DNA of 64,000 nt, taken from NCBI RefSeq assembly GCF_933775445.1, contig NC_065875.1, forward strand, positions 1,426,001 through 1,490,000, in the 5' to 3' direction. The DNA comes from Argentina anserina. Taxonomy: Eukaryota; Streptophyta; Magnoliopsida; Rosales; Rosaceae. The notes under the pieces are model-generated. The model was not told the origin of the DNA, ran no database searches, and saw nothing but the letters and a program-made list of their open reading frames with translations. The position numbers were made by a program, and so were the translations under genes. The stretch's first letter is position 1. Every line of letters begins with the position of its first letter. Of the stretch, positions 1 through 11,600 are shown piece by piece.

Positions 1-1880
1 AGCTAAGTATCCTGACTGCGTGGTAATTTTTGGTGAATTTTTAGAGTATTGAAACTATTTTTTAAGATTTTTAGAAGATGTTAGATCCTTTAAAATTAAC
101 TAAAAATCAAATAAATGGACATGTGGCCCAATTTTGGCCGCTTGTTTGTCCATGTCATTTTGTGTTGATTAATTTAAATGATTTTAAAATTTCAAAAAAT
201 ATTTTTACTTGTCATGTGGTCCTCACCTTGTGGTCCTCTCCTCATGTGGTCTTCACATCTTCTAATGTTGTAAGGTCAAGCTGGTCATCAAGTGTTAAAT
301 CACAGCCACATGATCTATTTGTTAGGATCTTATAGTTGACAATGGATCTGATGTGTTAGAATATTGATACTCGGAGTACTAAAGACGTTTCCGCATTAAC
401 ACCGCATTAACAGGTAGTTGAGCATGATGAATTATATGATGAAACCGACTACCAATGAAGTGAATGAACAGTATTGCGCTAAATGGAATCCATTCTCTCT
501 TTTTTTTTAGAATGCCTTCTCCTCTTATTTGATGCCATGGTTTTCTTGAAATCTTACTGCCTCATGTTCTCTTTACCTTGCTTGCTTTTCAACTTCGATC
601 ATCACACGAACCGGTTGAATTTATGGCATAAAAATTGATTTCGATCCCATAAAGGATTGAAATTACTGTACATATGATTGAGTTTGGTTACCCGGTAGTC
701 GTGCAATTTTATTTTTTATTTTTTCTTAATTAGAAGGTTAAAATTGGAATATTTGATTGATATTTATTTTATAGGGAGAACAAAGCTGATTGTTGGGGGC
801 AATAACCAAACTCATTTGCAAACTTTTCACTTTCTTTTTCAAAATCTCCTATGAATGGAAGATTTATGGGCTTCTTACAAAAAAAGTCACTTTTAACACT
901 CTAAATTTAAAAAATCCCCTAAGTTTTCAAAATTATAAAGTAATCACTTTTTTAATTTTATTATACCGTTATCACTAGAGTTAGCAAAAATTACATATTG
1001 ACACTGCCTAATTCCCCCCCTTCTCTCTCTCAAACAAATCTTAAATTTCTCCCATCTCTCTCTCTCAACAGATTTCAGTTTTCTCCCTGCTATGCTCTCT
1101 CTTTGTACCCGTGTTGCGTTGGCGACCTCGTCGCCAAATCCCAAATGTCGATGTCCTCATCCACATATGTATTGTCCCCTTCTGCGTCACCTCCAAAACC
1201 ATGTCCCTAAATCTCTATTTCTTGCCGGAACAATCCAGTTCACTTCGGTCATCCACGCTGCCACATTGGAGGTTGATTACCACTGCTATTCTCCAGCGCA
1301 TGTTCACATCTCACCTCTATGGGTTTGAGATCTCGATCTCCTTTTGCAGGTCGGAGGCCCAAAAATTGAGGAACTCAAACTGCACGGGAGAGTTTGTTTC
1401 AAGCTTGGGACCGTCATAGCCCTTGGATGCTGAGGCGAAAGAATCAACAATAGTGAAGATTGTGTTTGTGACTCCGAGGCTTTAAACACACAGCAAAAGG
1501 GATTTCGTAGAGAATAAAAAAAAGAAAAAGATTCGGTACTGCGTGATGGCATGTTATGTCCTGAGTTTCCTTGAAGACGCATTAGATGGAGAGAAAACAC
1601 GATTTGGTTCATCTCTCTCACTCTCTCTCTCTGATAGGAGCACAAAATGTGATGTTCTTAATGTGTTTATGCCCTATTCTTACTCTATGTTACCTCTTAT
1701 TTAGTATGTTTTAGTTTCGTTTTTTGTATGAATAAGTGTCTAGGTGGAGCTTATATCGATTATGAGTGAATTGATGATGAAATCGTGCTAAGTGTTAAGA
1801 ATCCTTGTTGAGATATGATTCCTTGTTCGAGTAGGATTCATCATTTCCTATTTCTTTGTTTCTAACGTACTTATTTTTAT
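1..1880. other. intergenic, no gene recognised
   Basis: Only short open frames without recognisable domains occur here. The first 350 bases are AT-rich. Around 1010-1090 and 1600-1635 there are CT-rich tracts. Between them lies a slightly GC-richer stretch (1090-1480) that is open for about 100 codons on both strands, but neither product resembles a known protein. I see no splice-supported gene model, RNA gene or clear terminal repeats. Confidence 0.4.
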
Positions 1881-1889
1881 TAGGAAAGA

Positions 1890-3990
1890 CAAATCCATGT
1901 TGGAGAAGGAAAGCAATCCTAGTTGCGCAAGGAAAGAGAGACTGAAAATCAGTTTCCTAGAAGGATAAGGAGAGGCCGTGCAACATTGATGGTTTCCTAT
2001 TGGGAGTTGGATTTCAAAACCAAGTTTTTTTTATACGATTTCAAAACCAAGTTGGAGATGGGTTTTCAAGGTGTATATGAAGATATTTTCATTCATATAA
2101 ATCAGAATTATTAAGGAGAATAAGATATGCACTTAGAAGCCTAATCCATGCAAGAATTAGAAAGCTGTTAGGATTCATAGTCCAACTTTGACGGGCTCCC
2201 CTGGACAACTTAAATCGAATTAGAATACGTTCCTTATATGGATGGAAAGATCTACATGTCTATTTTCTATAAGATTTGGAATCGAATCAATATCGTATTT
2301 CTATAGGGAGATATGACCGAATCATTACTCGGAGGTCCAGTGGGCTCGATAGAAATATTATAACCATTGATTTGCTTTTGATCCAAATGTTGTGAGGGAA
2401 AGTTAGAGCATTGTTTCTCCTATATATAGAGGCACGAATCTATATCAAAATCACCATAAATTCTTACACCAAAGAAAGTTAAAGAAGGCTGCAACAAATA
2501 AATGAGAAGAGGTAAGAAAATCAACGAAGTTATGCAGAAAATAAATGAAAAGAGGTAAGAAAATCAAAGAATGCTGCAACAAATGAAGGAAGAAAAATCA
2601 AACAAGGTTGTAACCAATAAGATTCTTGCTGCCTCCATAATTCAAAGGAGGAAATTCGTGCAAAACTAATAAGCATTAAAGGAGGAAGAAGATATGCAAT
2701 TAATGTCCAATCCTTATCAGAATCAGAATTCTTCCAGTGCACGTCATCCTTCTTTGACGAACTCCCCTGGACAACTCACGATAATTCAGATAACTTATGA
2801 TATATGGATGAAAAGCTACAAAAGTCTATTTTCCAATGCAATTGGAATCACCTCAATAGCTATTTTCTAGCGAGAGTTATAGCGACAACAAAACACAAAG
2901 GTCAGCTCTGCCGAATTGAGAAAATCTAGGAAACCTAAACCAATTTGGTTTCAACTTTGTGGACTTTGTGGCCGGCCTCCTTAGGGTTTTTCCTCTATAT
3001 ATAGCACCTCATTTACACAGAAAATAATCATCTACCTTGCTCATAAGACTAGTCAAATCTCTGCCTTAAACACTACTCATCATCCTCAAAGCCATTCAAG
3101 CCGTAAACACCATCTTCCTTTCATTCCATTCGATCCAAAGTGCTATGCCTAGGAGTGTCATTCAAGTTGAAGCCGTGCTGCCTTGTTTTGATACCGCTAA
3201 AGAGATTTACAAAGTGTAACTCGTTACTTCTTCAATTATGTTTTCGGTTTGGATTCTTTGTGTGATGTTGTGTTTATGTTCTTGGCTAGTTCCGAATTTG
3301 TGGAATACTCTTATGTAGTTTACAATTTTGCAAGATGTTATAAAGTAGTTCTGATTTTGTTTTCTATGATTTCTATGTAGATGTCGTGAGTTTATAATTC
3401 AATGATTTAATGATTATATTTCTTGTGCGTTTGTGATTCAAGGCGCTAAGTTAGTTTTGCATATAGGATTCTTAAGTGTTTTTTTTAACTTGTTAAAGTA
3501 AGTGACATGCTTGACTTATTTGTAATCACTAGGAATTAACAATGATCCGTTTGTTATCTAAGATGCACTAAGTAATTAGATAAGAGATGAATCAATGAAG
3601 TGGTAAGATTGAGAATGATATGTTACCTTATAATTTCTAAGAGCTAAGATAGGATTACGAAGACATGTTTCACGTTAAGGATGCGCTAAGTAACCTAGTT
3701 CGGCATTATGTTGTTGTTTGTTCATTCAATACTTGTCCGCTAAGGCTCGGTGTTTGCATATGATGAGATTATATGATTTTGAAGCTACTTGTGACGTTTT
3801 GTTTGGTGATGTTTGTGTGTTGGTTGGTTCATCACATGTATATATTAGTTTAGGTTTATTTTCTGTTTGATCCGAAACATATCTCAAATCTTTTAAACTC
3901 TTATGAGTTCGTTGTTAAATGTTTGTGATTCTTTGCCTTGGTTGGATCTCCGGTTTGTGAACGATACCCTCTTGTTTTATACTACTAACG
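1890..3990 (+). repeat. possible LTR-retrotransposon remnant
   Basis: Two diverged versions of the same block occur: one near 2185-2330, the other near 2750-2890. Both contain a CTCCCCTGGACAACT core followed by a 'tatggatg(g)aaa...cta' stretch and a 'tctattttc' stretch. Each block is followed by a TATA-like sequence (TATATATAGAGGCA near 2420, TATATATAGCACC near 2995). Non-coding DNA with a promoter-like box, followed by a long leader without ORFs, resembles plant LTR or retrotransposon leader sequence. I found no matching LTR partner, primer-binding site or coding domain, so the class is a guess. Confidence 0.25.
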
Positions 3991-3999
3991 ATGCTTACA

Positions 4000-4424
4000 T
4001 GGTTAATATTGATGTCGAGTAATCTAACTTCAATTCTACGGACTGATCTCCAATGTTCAACTTCTGAGGAGTTGCCACAAGATAACAGCAGTTACAGCAC
4101 GTCACGCACACCCTCATTTGCATCTGTTACGCGAAAGATGCTCCATTATTTGTCTCCAAGTGCACAAAGCTAGTATTCTAGTAGAAAGACGGCCAAGAAC
4201 CCCAAGATTAGCTGCTACGTACAAAACACTCTTTTGAATTAATGTCTGTGGTTGATAACACAAGGCGGCCGTAGAAAGTAAAGGCACCATATCGTCTCCA
4301 TGTTATTGTTTCTACGTACTCCTGCATGGAAAGATGGAATTGTTCTCAGAGACGGAAGTTGGTGATGAACTCCTGATATTGGATTGACTAGAAACACAGC
4401 AGAGTCTTTTTAGTTTTCCTTGAT
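4000..4424 (-). pseudogene. possible downstream part of a DUF295 (KIB-type) pseudogene
   Basis: Read on the minus strand, a broken frame near 4020-4180 gives a GDK-x-WSIF-like stretch followed by RVTDANEG and RDVL. This weakly resembles the middle of DUF295 beta-propeller proteins, where a GDK-x-W motif precedes an acidic stretch. There are stop codons and frame changes. A clearer DUF295 fragment in the same orientation lies on the other side of the CACTA element. The two may be halves of one gene split by that insertion, but this half is a weak match. Confidence 0.25.
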
Positions 4425-6905
4425 CACTACGCCCATAATACGTTTAAGTGACGGAAACTTCGTGTCACATAAAGTTGATATACCGTCACTAGGAGCTTAA
4501 AGCGACGAACTGTCCGTCGCTTAAAGGTCGTCGCCTAAAGTCCGTCCCCCCAGGTCTGAAGCGAAGACAAGACCAAAGTTCGTCGCGTTAACCAGACAGA
4601 GGCGACGACATCATTGTTCGTCACATTAGAGTTCTCTTGACGAACATATCTACCTTAGGCGATGACATTTCATGGCCCCAAATTTTAAGGTGACAAAACA
4701 TTTGCCACGTTTAGGCAACAACTCTTCGTCGGTAGAATATAATGCGACGAACCTTTACTTTAATAAACTCGTCACTTAATTTGAAATTGAAGTGATGAGC
4801 ATGTTCTTCTCCATCATTTAGATGTTTACTTGATGAATTTATTTTCAGGTCTTTAATTTATGTTCATTTTCCATTTAGTTTCGTTTTAGTTTGTGGCCCT
4901 CATGCACCTCCAGCGTCACTACTGAGTTCAACCCAGAACCACGGTCATCACCGAACTCCAACCATGAGCGCTACCACCACCGCCAAAACCACCACTAGCT
5001 AGCCTCTTCTTACTAGAGCAAGACGAAGGAGATCAAGATAAAGGTCTGAAAGTGACACTGGAGAACGTGGCGGCGGAACTTGCAGGAAGAAAAAAATAGA
5101 AATTAATCTCAATCTATGAAATAAAGGGTATAATCAAACTGGAATTAAAGAGAGGAGGTTGGGCTTACCACATGCAAGCTGAATAGTCGCCGGTGATGTC
5201 GTCGGCGATGAAATTACGGTAGAGCAAAAAAGCCTGAAAAGAGAAAGGATGTTAATCAAGTTTAAAATAGAGAAATAAGGATTCTATGAAGAGAGGATTG
5301 AGTAATTACCAGATTGATATAAACCCATTTGTCCTGGACCATGACAGTAGCAATAGAAAGTTAGAAACCCATATTTAAATGGTTGGGAGAAGGGGGGGAG
5401 GGGCGGACAAGAATTTTGCAAAGAGAAATAAGAGAAGAGAATCAAAAATGAGATCTGAGAAGATGAAGTGTGAGTTTAAATGAAAAAAGAAATGAAAATT
5501 TTCGACAAAAGTTTCCGAAAAATGGGCGGAAGGTTTGAAAGTTTCCCAAAATTTTTGGCGCTAGGTTGAAATTTCAAAAAGTTTTGAACTTAGGCGACCA
5601 CCTATCCGTTTTTCGTTGCTAGGCATGAAATTACTTATATATAATTTAAAGAAAAAACCATCATAAATATATTACATGTAATCATCAAAAACCAAAAGTT
5701 AATATATTATCTATGTCAGTTTATAAGACTTTAGAAAAAAAAATATAACCAATAAAGTTTGTCATTCGATCGTCGAGAAAATAAAAAAAAAACTGCACTT
5801 AGACCACACAAATATCCTTTAACCGCCGCCTTCAAAAACCTTCCTTTGCGACAAATAATAGGCAGTAGAACGGAATGACCACGGGGTTGGGAATACGACA
5901 ACCTTGCCACCTGAAAGCACCCCGAAGTGAGGTCCATCCATATGACAAATTAGTGTTATTATTAGTTTTCTCAACGATCAGATGACGAAATGACACCCAT
6001 TTGAGTCCAAATTTTAATGGTCCCCCTTATTCAATGTACATGTCACATATAATGGTCAATTTCAACAATAGTGGTTCGTTCCAAATAGCGCCTTCAACAA
6101 ATAGCAACTTCTTTGCTAATCTAGAACAAAGGTTAAGCAACATATAGGGATACTTTGGTTTTCAATTAGCAAAGTAATCCCTTCGGACTAACTGACCGTT
6201 GGGTATCAAATGTACGTATATTATATTTACACGACTAGAGATGAAGCAAACGTTGTTTGAATGTCCAATTGTCGAGAAAACCGAAAAAATTGTACTTTGA
6301 CCACACAAATACCTTTTGACCACCGTCTTCCGGAAATCTTCATTTGCGATGAATAGAAGACGGTAGAAGGGAATCACCACGGAGTCAGGAATATGGCAAC
6401 CCCGCCCCTTGAAAGACCCTCGAGGTGGGATCCATCCATATGGCATATTAGTGGTATTTTCGGTTTTCTCAACAATTGGATGACCTAACGACACCCATTT
6501 AGGCCCAAGTTTTAATTGTCTCCCTTATTCTACGTACATGTCACATATAACGGTCAGTTTCGGCAACGGTGGTCTGCTCCAAATAGCGCCTGGAGGAAAT
6601 AGTGTTCTTTGGTAACATTTAAGAGACAAAATAAAATAAAGTTTGTCGCCTAAGAGAATATTTAAGTGACGGAAGGAAGCAAGGTTCGTCGCTTCAGATT
6701 GTTTAAGTGACGACATAACAAGTGGTCACTTCAATGTCGTAGCTTGGGCGACGACTTCCTTGTTTCGTCACTCCGGCCTGTTTTGGGTGACGGAAGTTCT
6801 TAATTAAGAGACGAACATGTTTCTCCGTCGTTTAAACTCTTTGGGGCGACGAATTTTAGTCTTTCTCGTCGGTGCTCGTCACCCAAGAGTCATATTGGCG
6901 TAGTG
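4425..6905. mobile_element. non-autonomous CACTA (En/Spm) transposon
   Basis: The left end begins CACTACGCCCATAATA and the right end, read in reverse complement, begins CACTACGCCAATATG. These are terminal inverted repeats of the CACTA superfamily. Both ends are flanked by the trinucleotide GAT (4422-4424 and 6906-6908), the 3-bp target duplication expected for the superfamily. Subterminal DNA at both ends is full of short direct and inverted motifs of the type GCGACGAA/TTCGTCGC (4480-4780 and 6640-6890), the usual transposase-binding landscape. No TNPA/TNPD-like coding sequence is present and the element is about 2.5 kb, so it would need transposase from elsewhere. The interior holds two tandem copies of a smaller inverted-repeat unit. 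Confidence 0.88.
5760..6600. repeat. two direct copies of a ~340-bp unit with internal inverted ends
   Basis: The stretch 5760-6103 is repeated at about 6254-6600 with moderate divergence; both copies share a 'gaccacacaaatacc...gtacatgtcacatat' order. Inside the second copy, CCAATTGTCGAGAAAACCG near 6268 is mirrored by CGGTTTTCTCAACAATTGG near 6460, and the first copy has the equivalent pair in decayed form. So each unit contains a roughly 215-bp inverted-repeat module resembling a small MITE. The minus-strand open frames across them are not convincing proteins. Confidence 0.6.
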
Positions 6906-7100
6906 GATTAACCTTTCGAAGCCCCTCGAAAACCACGCTCCGTGAACAGGTTCAGGCAGCCCTAACTTGACAAGTTTACCATCACGGAGGTCGTAAAAGC
7001 TTAAGGAGGTATCACTGCAAGTCAAAGCTTGAGTTTCAGGTTGGGGGAGTACTAACCAGTGGAGCTTGTGCGGAGAACTATTAGTGTGGAAACTTTGCAT
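6906..7100 (-). pseudogene. DUF295/KIB-type beta-propeller gene fragment
   Basis: The minus-strand frame includes WLVLPQPETQ, SLSFYDLRDGK and KLGLPEPVHGAWF. This is the conserved early part of the DUF295 domain of plant F-box/KIB proteins, where a 'P...Y.L.....LPEP....W..GSS.GWL' order is usual. The fragment stops abruptly at the CACTA target duplication, where the frame runs into transposon sequence. No F-box, upstream exon or start is convincing. It is a truncated relic. A C-terminal DUF295 fragment occurs on the plus strand near 15.6 kb. Confidence 0.6.
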
Positions 7101-7142
7101 AATGATTACTCTTTTCTGAAGTAATGTGAAACTATTGATTTT

Positions 7143-7226
7143 CTGCAGTATGCTCGGGCATTAAAAAATAATGGAGTTGCTGCCAAAGTCATTGTGTTCC
7201 CAAATGACAACCATCCAATTGACATA
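7143..7226 (+). pseudogene. solitary AARE exon fragment
   Basis: An intact acceptor (TTTTCTGCAG) is followed by a frame reading YARALKNNGVAAKVIVFPND and then NHPID. This matches the penultimate coding exon of the intact AARE gene at 14923-14999, including the catalytic-histidine position. The donor is lost: where the intact gene has CAG|GTAAAC this copy reads CATACATG. No neighbouring AARE exon lies on either side. It is therefore a stranded exon from a broken copy lying immediately upstream of the intact gene. Confidence 0.8.
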
Positions 7227-7429
7227 CATGATTCAAAGTTTCAAACATAGGTTTTTACTTTCAATTTACTAGTAAATTTTATATACAATATTTATATAAA
7301 ACCAACGAATTGATAGCTTACGTCTGCCCTGGATAATACGACAGACCAATCAAAAACCAACGAATTCATATTCCTCTACCCAAAAAACCCCTACTTTTTT
7401 ATAGGAAATACCCAAAACAGCCCCATCAA

Positions 7430-8628
7430 TAAGAGCCCAATCATTACCTTAGCCAATGCCACATTAAGTCAACAACAATGGGGAGTGTAGTGGTGTTAAG
7501 CAAAGCCAATGCCACATTGAGTTGTTGCGTCAACGCCCTTCTTCTTCCAAGATACCCTCCTTCCTCTCCTCCTATTATATCTCACCTTTTCTCCACTCCC
7601 TTACTCTCTCGCTCTCTTGTTCTCTCTACGTAAGCTCTCTCTAACCTTTCTCTATCTTATATATATATTCACTCTATCTATATATATCTTTCCTGGGTGT
7701 TGATGTTTTCCTTGTGTTTTGATTCTCCTGTTTTGTGGGTTTTGATCATTTCGTTTTGTATGATTGAAAGTTCAGATCTTTGAGTTACTTGTTCCTTTCA
7801 AAATGGATGGTTTAGTTGCTTTGTCGTTACCCTGTTCAACATTCTGTCTTTGGATCAGTGCATGGTGTGTTTGGGATTGGATTTTCGATACATAGTTCTA
7901 CAAATGATGATCAGGTGTTGGGCATAACTGGATGGTACTAAATTTGACCTGGTGTGAGATTGTTGGTGACTGAGTAGCACTGAAATCACATTGGGTGGAA
8001 TCAGGAGGATGTGTGTAAATTCTGTTTCAATGTGATTAGATTAAGAGGGAGTAAGATTTGTGACCCCACTGACCCATAACTTGACTTGAAGATTTTCTGA
8101 AGCTGGAAAATGTTGGATTTCTGTGTAGTGTTAAACGCGAATTTAGTAGATGCCAAGTTAACTAGAGTTCGATTGCTGATGAATTAGAAGGAATGAGAAT
8201 GATACATGTGCAAAGTTCTTTACTTTTCTTTGTAATAGGTTCTTTCATAACCATGTGAGCCCTTGGCTTCCTAATTATTGTTGATTGTTTGTCGGGAGTT
8301 AGCAGTTACAAATAATTTGGCTTTACATGTAATAAAAAAGTATGATATTATGAGGAAGAAAGAATGGGCACGCTAATCTTTCATTTATGTCAACGAAAGG
8401 CAAACAGAGAAGAATTTTTTTGTTTGCAACTGTAATCCCTTGGCATGTATATAAATGTTTTCGTGGTGATTATGGTTTTGCTATGCACTAAATTTTGTGA
8501 CCATTCAAGTCATATACTACCATTATATCAGTGTTAGCGCTGGTTGAGAGACATATTCCCATTTCTGTTTATTGTTAGTAACTGATTGATATTCTTGCGA
8601 ATATATCTGTAGTAAAAGATTATCAACC
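7430..8628 (+). promoter_or_regulatory. AARE promoter, 5' UTR exon and 5' UTR intron
   Basis: A CT-rich stretch (about 7555-7629, CTCCCTTACTCTCTCGCTC) precedes a consensus donor TAC|GTAAGC at 7629/7630. The intron would run to an acceptor (CTGTAG) ending at 8612, placing the start codon 16 bases into the second exon. The same block, in inverted orientation, lies at 37250-37450 upstream of AARE pseudogene copy 3. A third piece lies near 15860-15950 and a fourth donor-containing piece near 18838-18900. Conservation in every copy supports this as real promoter/leader sequence. No experimental transcription start can be assigned. Confidence 0.65.
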
Positions 8629-11600
8629 ATGGATGGTTCTAAAGCTAGTGCATTGAAGGAGATGCCTCTTGGAATAGATGAAACAACTGAGGAAGATTAT
8701 GCTTTGCAGTCTAGGTTGCTTCAGGAATTCACTAGTATATCCAGCATTGACAAGGCATGGATTAAACCTGGCAGTGGTATGACATCACATTTTTTTAACA
8801 TTAAGTATATTTTGATATATTTATTTGCATTTACATGTTTCTCCTCTCCAATATGAAGCCCAGTTCCCATTTCTAATCATGATCAATGTACAGGAAATGG
8901 CTCCCAGGCAATGTTTTCATTTAGTCAGCCAAATCTTATGGCAAACAAGATGAGGAAGTTTATTCTATCATCTCATATCTCAAAAGAAAGTAGCAACTCG
9001 ATAAACTTCCAATGGGGCCTATTTCCTATGGAGATGACGGGAGTCTCGCTAATTGTTCCATCACCGTCAGGAGCAAAGCTTCTAGTAGTTCGTAACCCTG
9101 AAAAGGACTCTCCCTGTCAATTCGAAATTTGGGGTCCAGCTCAAGTAGAAAAGGAATTCCATATCCCCCAAACCGTTCATGGCCCAGTATATGCTGATGG
9201 CTGGTAATCGATCTTGTAGCTTTTTTTATTGAATACTTTATATGATATTTGACAACCTTGTGTATTAGACAGTGTCTCTAGTGATTAGCTATAGAGTTTT
9301 TACCTCACTTCTGAGCATTAGTCCTTCTATATTTGTCTAGATGTCTTGAGATTTGATAGAGTTTGTCACTCAATGGTACAGGTTTCAGGGGATTTCGTGG
9401 AACTCTGATGAAACTCGTATCGCTTATGTTGCTGAGGAACCATCTCCCTCGAAGCCGACATTTACATTTCAGGGCTACAAGAAAGGTAATTCTAGTGATA
9501 AGGAATCTAGCAACTGGAAAGGCCAAGGGGAGTGGGAGGAGGATTGGGGGGAAACCTATGCTGGCAAAAGGCAGCCTGTACTTTTTGTCATAAATGTTAA
9601 CAGGTCTGGTAATTTTTGGTTTCATTTCTTTGATTACCAGTATTTGAAAGTATATAGATTATTTCTTTAGATGGCAATCTCATTTTGAATTTTCCTATCC
9701 TATGCAGTGGAGAGACACGAGCTGTGAAGGGAATTGAAAAGCGTTTGAGTGTTGGCCAAGTTGTTTGGGCCCCACCAACTAGTGGATCCCATCAATATTT
9801 GGTTTTTGTTGGGTGGTCAGCAGATTCCAGAAAGCTTGGTATAAAGTATTGTTATAACAGGCCCTGTGCACTGTATGTGGTTAGGGCACCACTTTTTGAA
9901 CCAGGAGCTGATGAGCCAGCAATCAAGTGAGTTGCTTTCTGAATGCTAATGTCAATTTTTTTTGGGCCTTTATGCATTTAAATTTTAAGATTTCCAATCC
10001 ATAGACATCTAATGTACATTCATGAATTCTTTGATTGTTTCAGAGATAGCTCTACTGAAGATTGTTCTGTTGTAAATCTAACCCAAAGCATTAGTAGTGC
10101 TTTCTTTCCACGCTTCAGGTACCTGTTCTTCCTCGGATACTTGATTTTGTCTTTATCAAAATCCTGTTTGTAGTATCTCACGCAGTTCTTAGGTTTGAAG
10201 ATTGGGTTATATAAGCATCTGTCTGCTGGAATGCAATTTTTTTAAGTGTTCACCTTGAAATGCTAGCTTAGATTCAACTTGAAATGTATTTTTCATACAT
10301 GTCTTGCTTTCTTCAATCATATTACTGAAATTGGTATATTCAGATAAATGTGAGTTCATTAAAAAGCAGAATATATATGGTTTCTGGTTGTTTCAATTGT
10401 TATCTACTGATGGCTGATTGTGAACCATTATATACTTGATGGCTGATTGTAACTGAAATATGATCAATGTAATTTTCCAGCCCGGATGGAAAATTACTTT
10501 TGTTTTTATCGGCAAGAAGTTCTGTGGATTCTGGGGCACATTCTGCAACAGATTCTCTTCACAAAATTGATTGGCCAGAGGATGGAGTACCATGCTCATC
10601 TGTGGAAGTTGTTGATGTGGTTTGTTCTTCATCTTTTATCCGTTTGATTTCAGTTCAGTTTATCTTTTGGGCTGATTTAAACCATGCACATTTGTACAAT
10701 GCTTGGCTTAATTTGTTTTCCATGGAATTCATGACGAAAGTTCATGTTTCAGAATCTGAAGTGAAAATTCTGAATGCCAAAATGGCAATCTGTAGCAAGG
10801 TTCTAAAAAACGCTAGGCGTTAATCGGGCGGACAGCTAAAAACCAGCGCCCAGAGGATTAATCGAGGATTAATCGGATTTGTGTTTTTGTATATATTTTA
10901 AATTTTTAATATCAAATAATTATATAAATACAATTAAAATAAGAATATAATGCATGAAATTAATGTAAACAAAATATATAGTGTCTAGAATACTGAAAAT
11001 ACATATGTTCTTAATCCTTAATCCTTATAAATGTTCAACAATATTGATCTAATGATCTTAGCTTCTTAGGAAAAAAAGAAATACAATTCAACAACAATGA
11101 ACTTAGGAAAATCAATAATAAGAAACACAATTCATCAACCCTTTGGAAAATAAGAAAAACAATTCAAACAACGAGAATGCATTTTTGCAAGCATAATCCC
11201 TCGGAGTTCATCAAATTCTTCTTCTCCAGATCATTCAAGTACTTTTGTATCCGAATCAAACTCAAAATCCAAAACTAAAAAAAAAAAAAAAAAGCCTAGC
11301 CGCCTAGGCGGGCAAAAATCGGCCAGCCGCCTAACACTGCCGTTTAGCCCAAAATCACGGTGGTATGCAATTGGTGATCATTTGCCAATAATAAGCTGGG
11401 AACCACTCCAACAGCAACTCTGTTGTTCTAAAGGACCAACCTCATACTTTATCATCAATTTTTTTTGTCTACCTATGCCACTGTATGTTACTAAATAAGT
11501 TTGGTACTTTCCAGTGGTATGCTGGTTAAGAACATTGTGTGGTGCCACTGACTACTATATACTAATGGTATTTTGTGTTGATTACTTATACTAATGGTAT

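Noticed and set aside
5731..6494. Minus-strand frames in the CACTA interior as captured genes
   Set aside because: The frames coincide with two copies of an inverted-repeat module and show no protein family resemblance.
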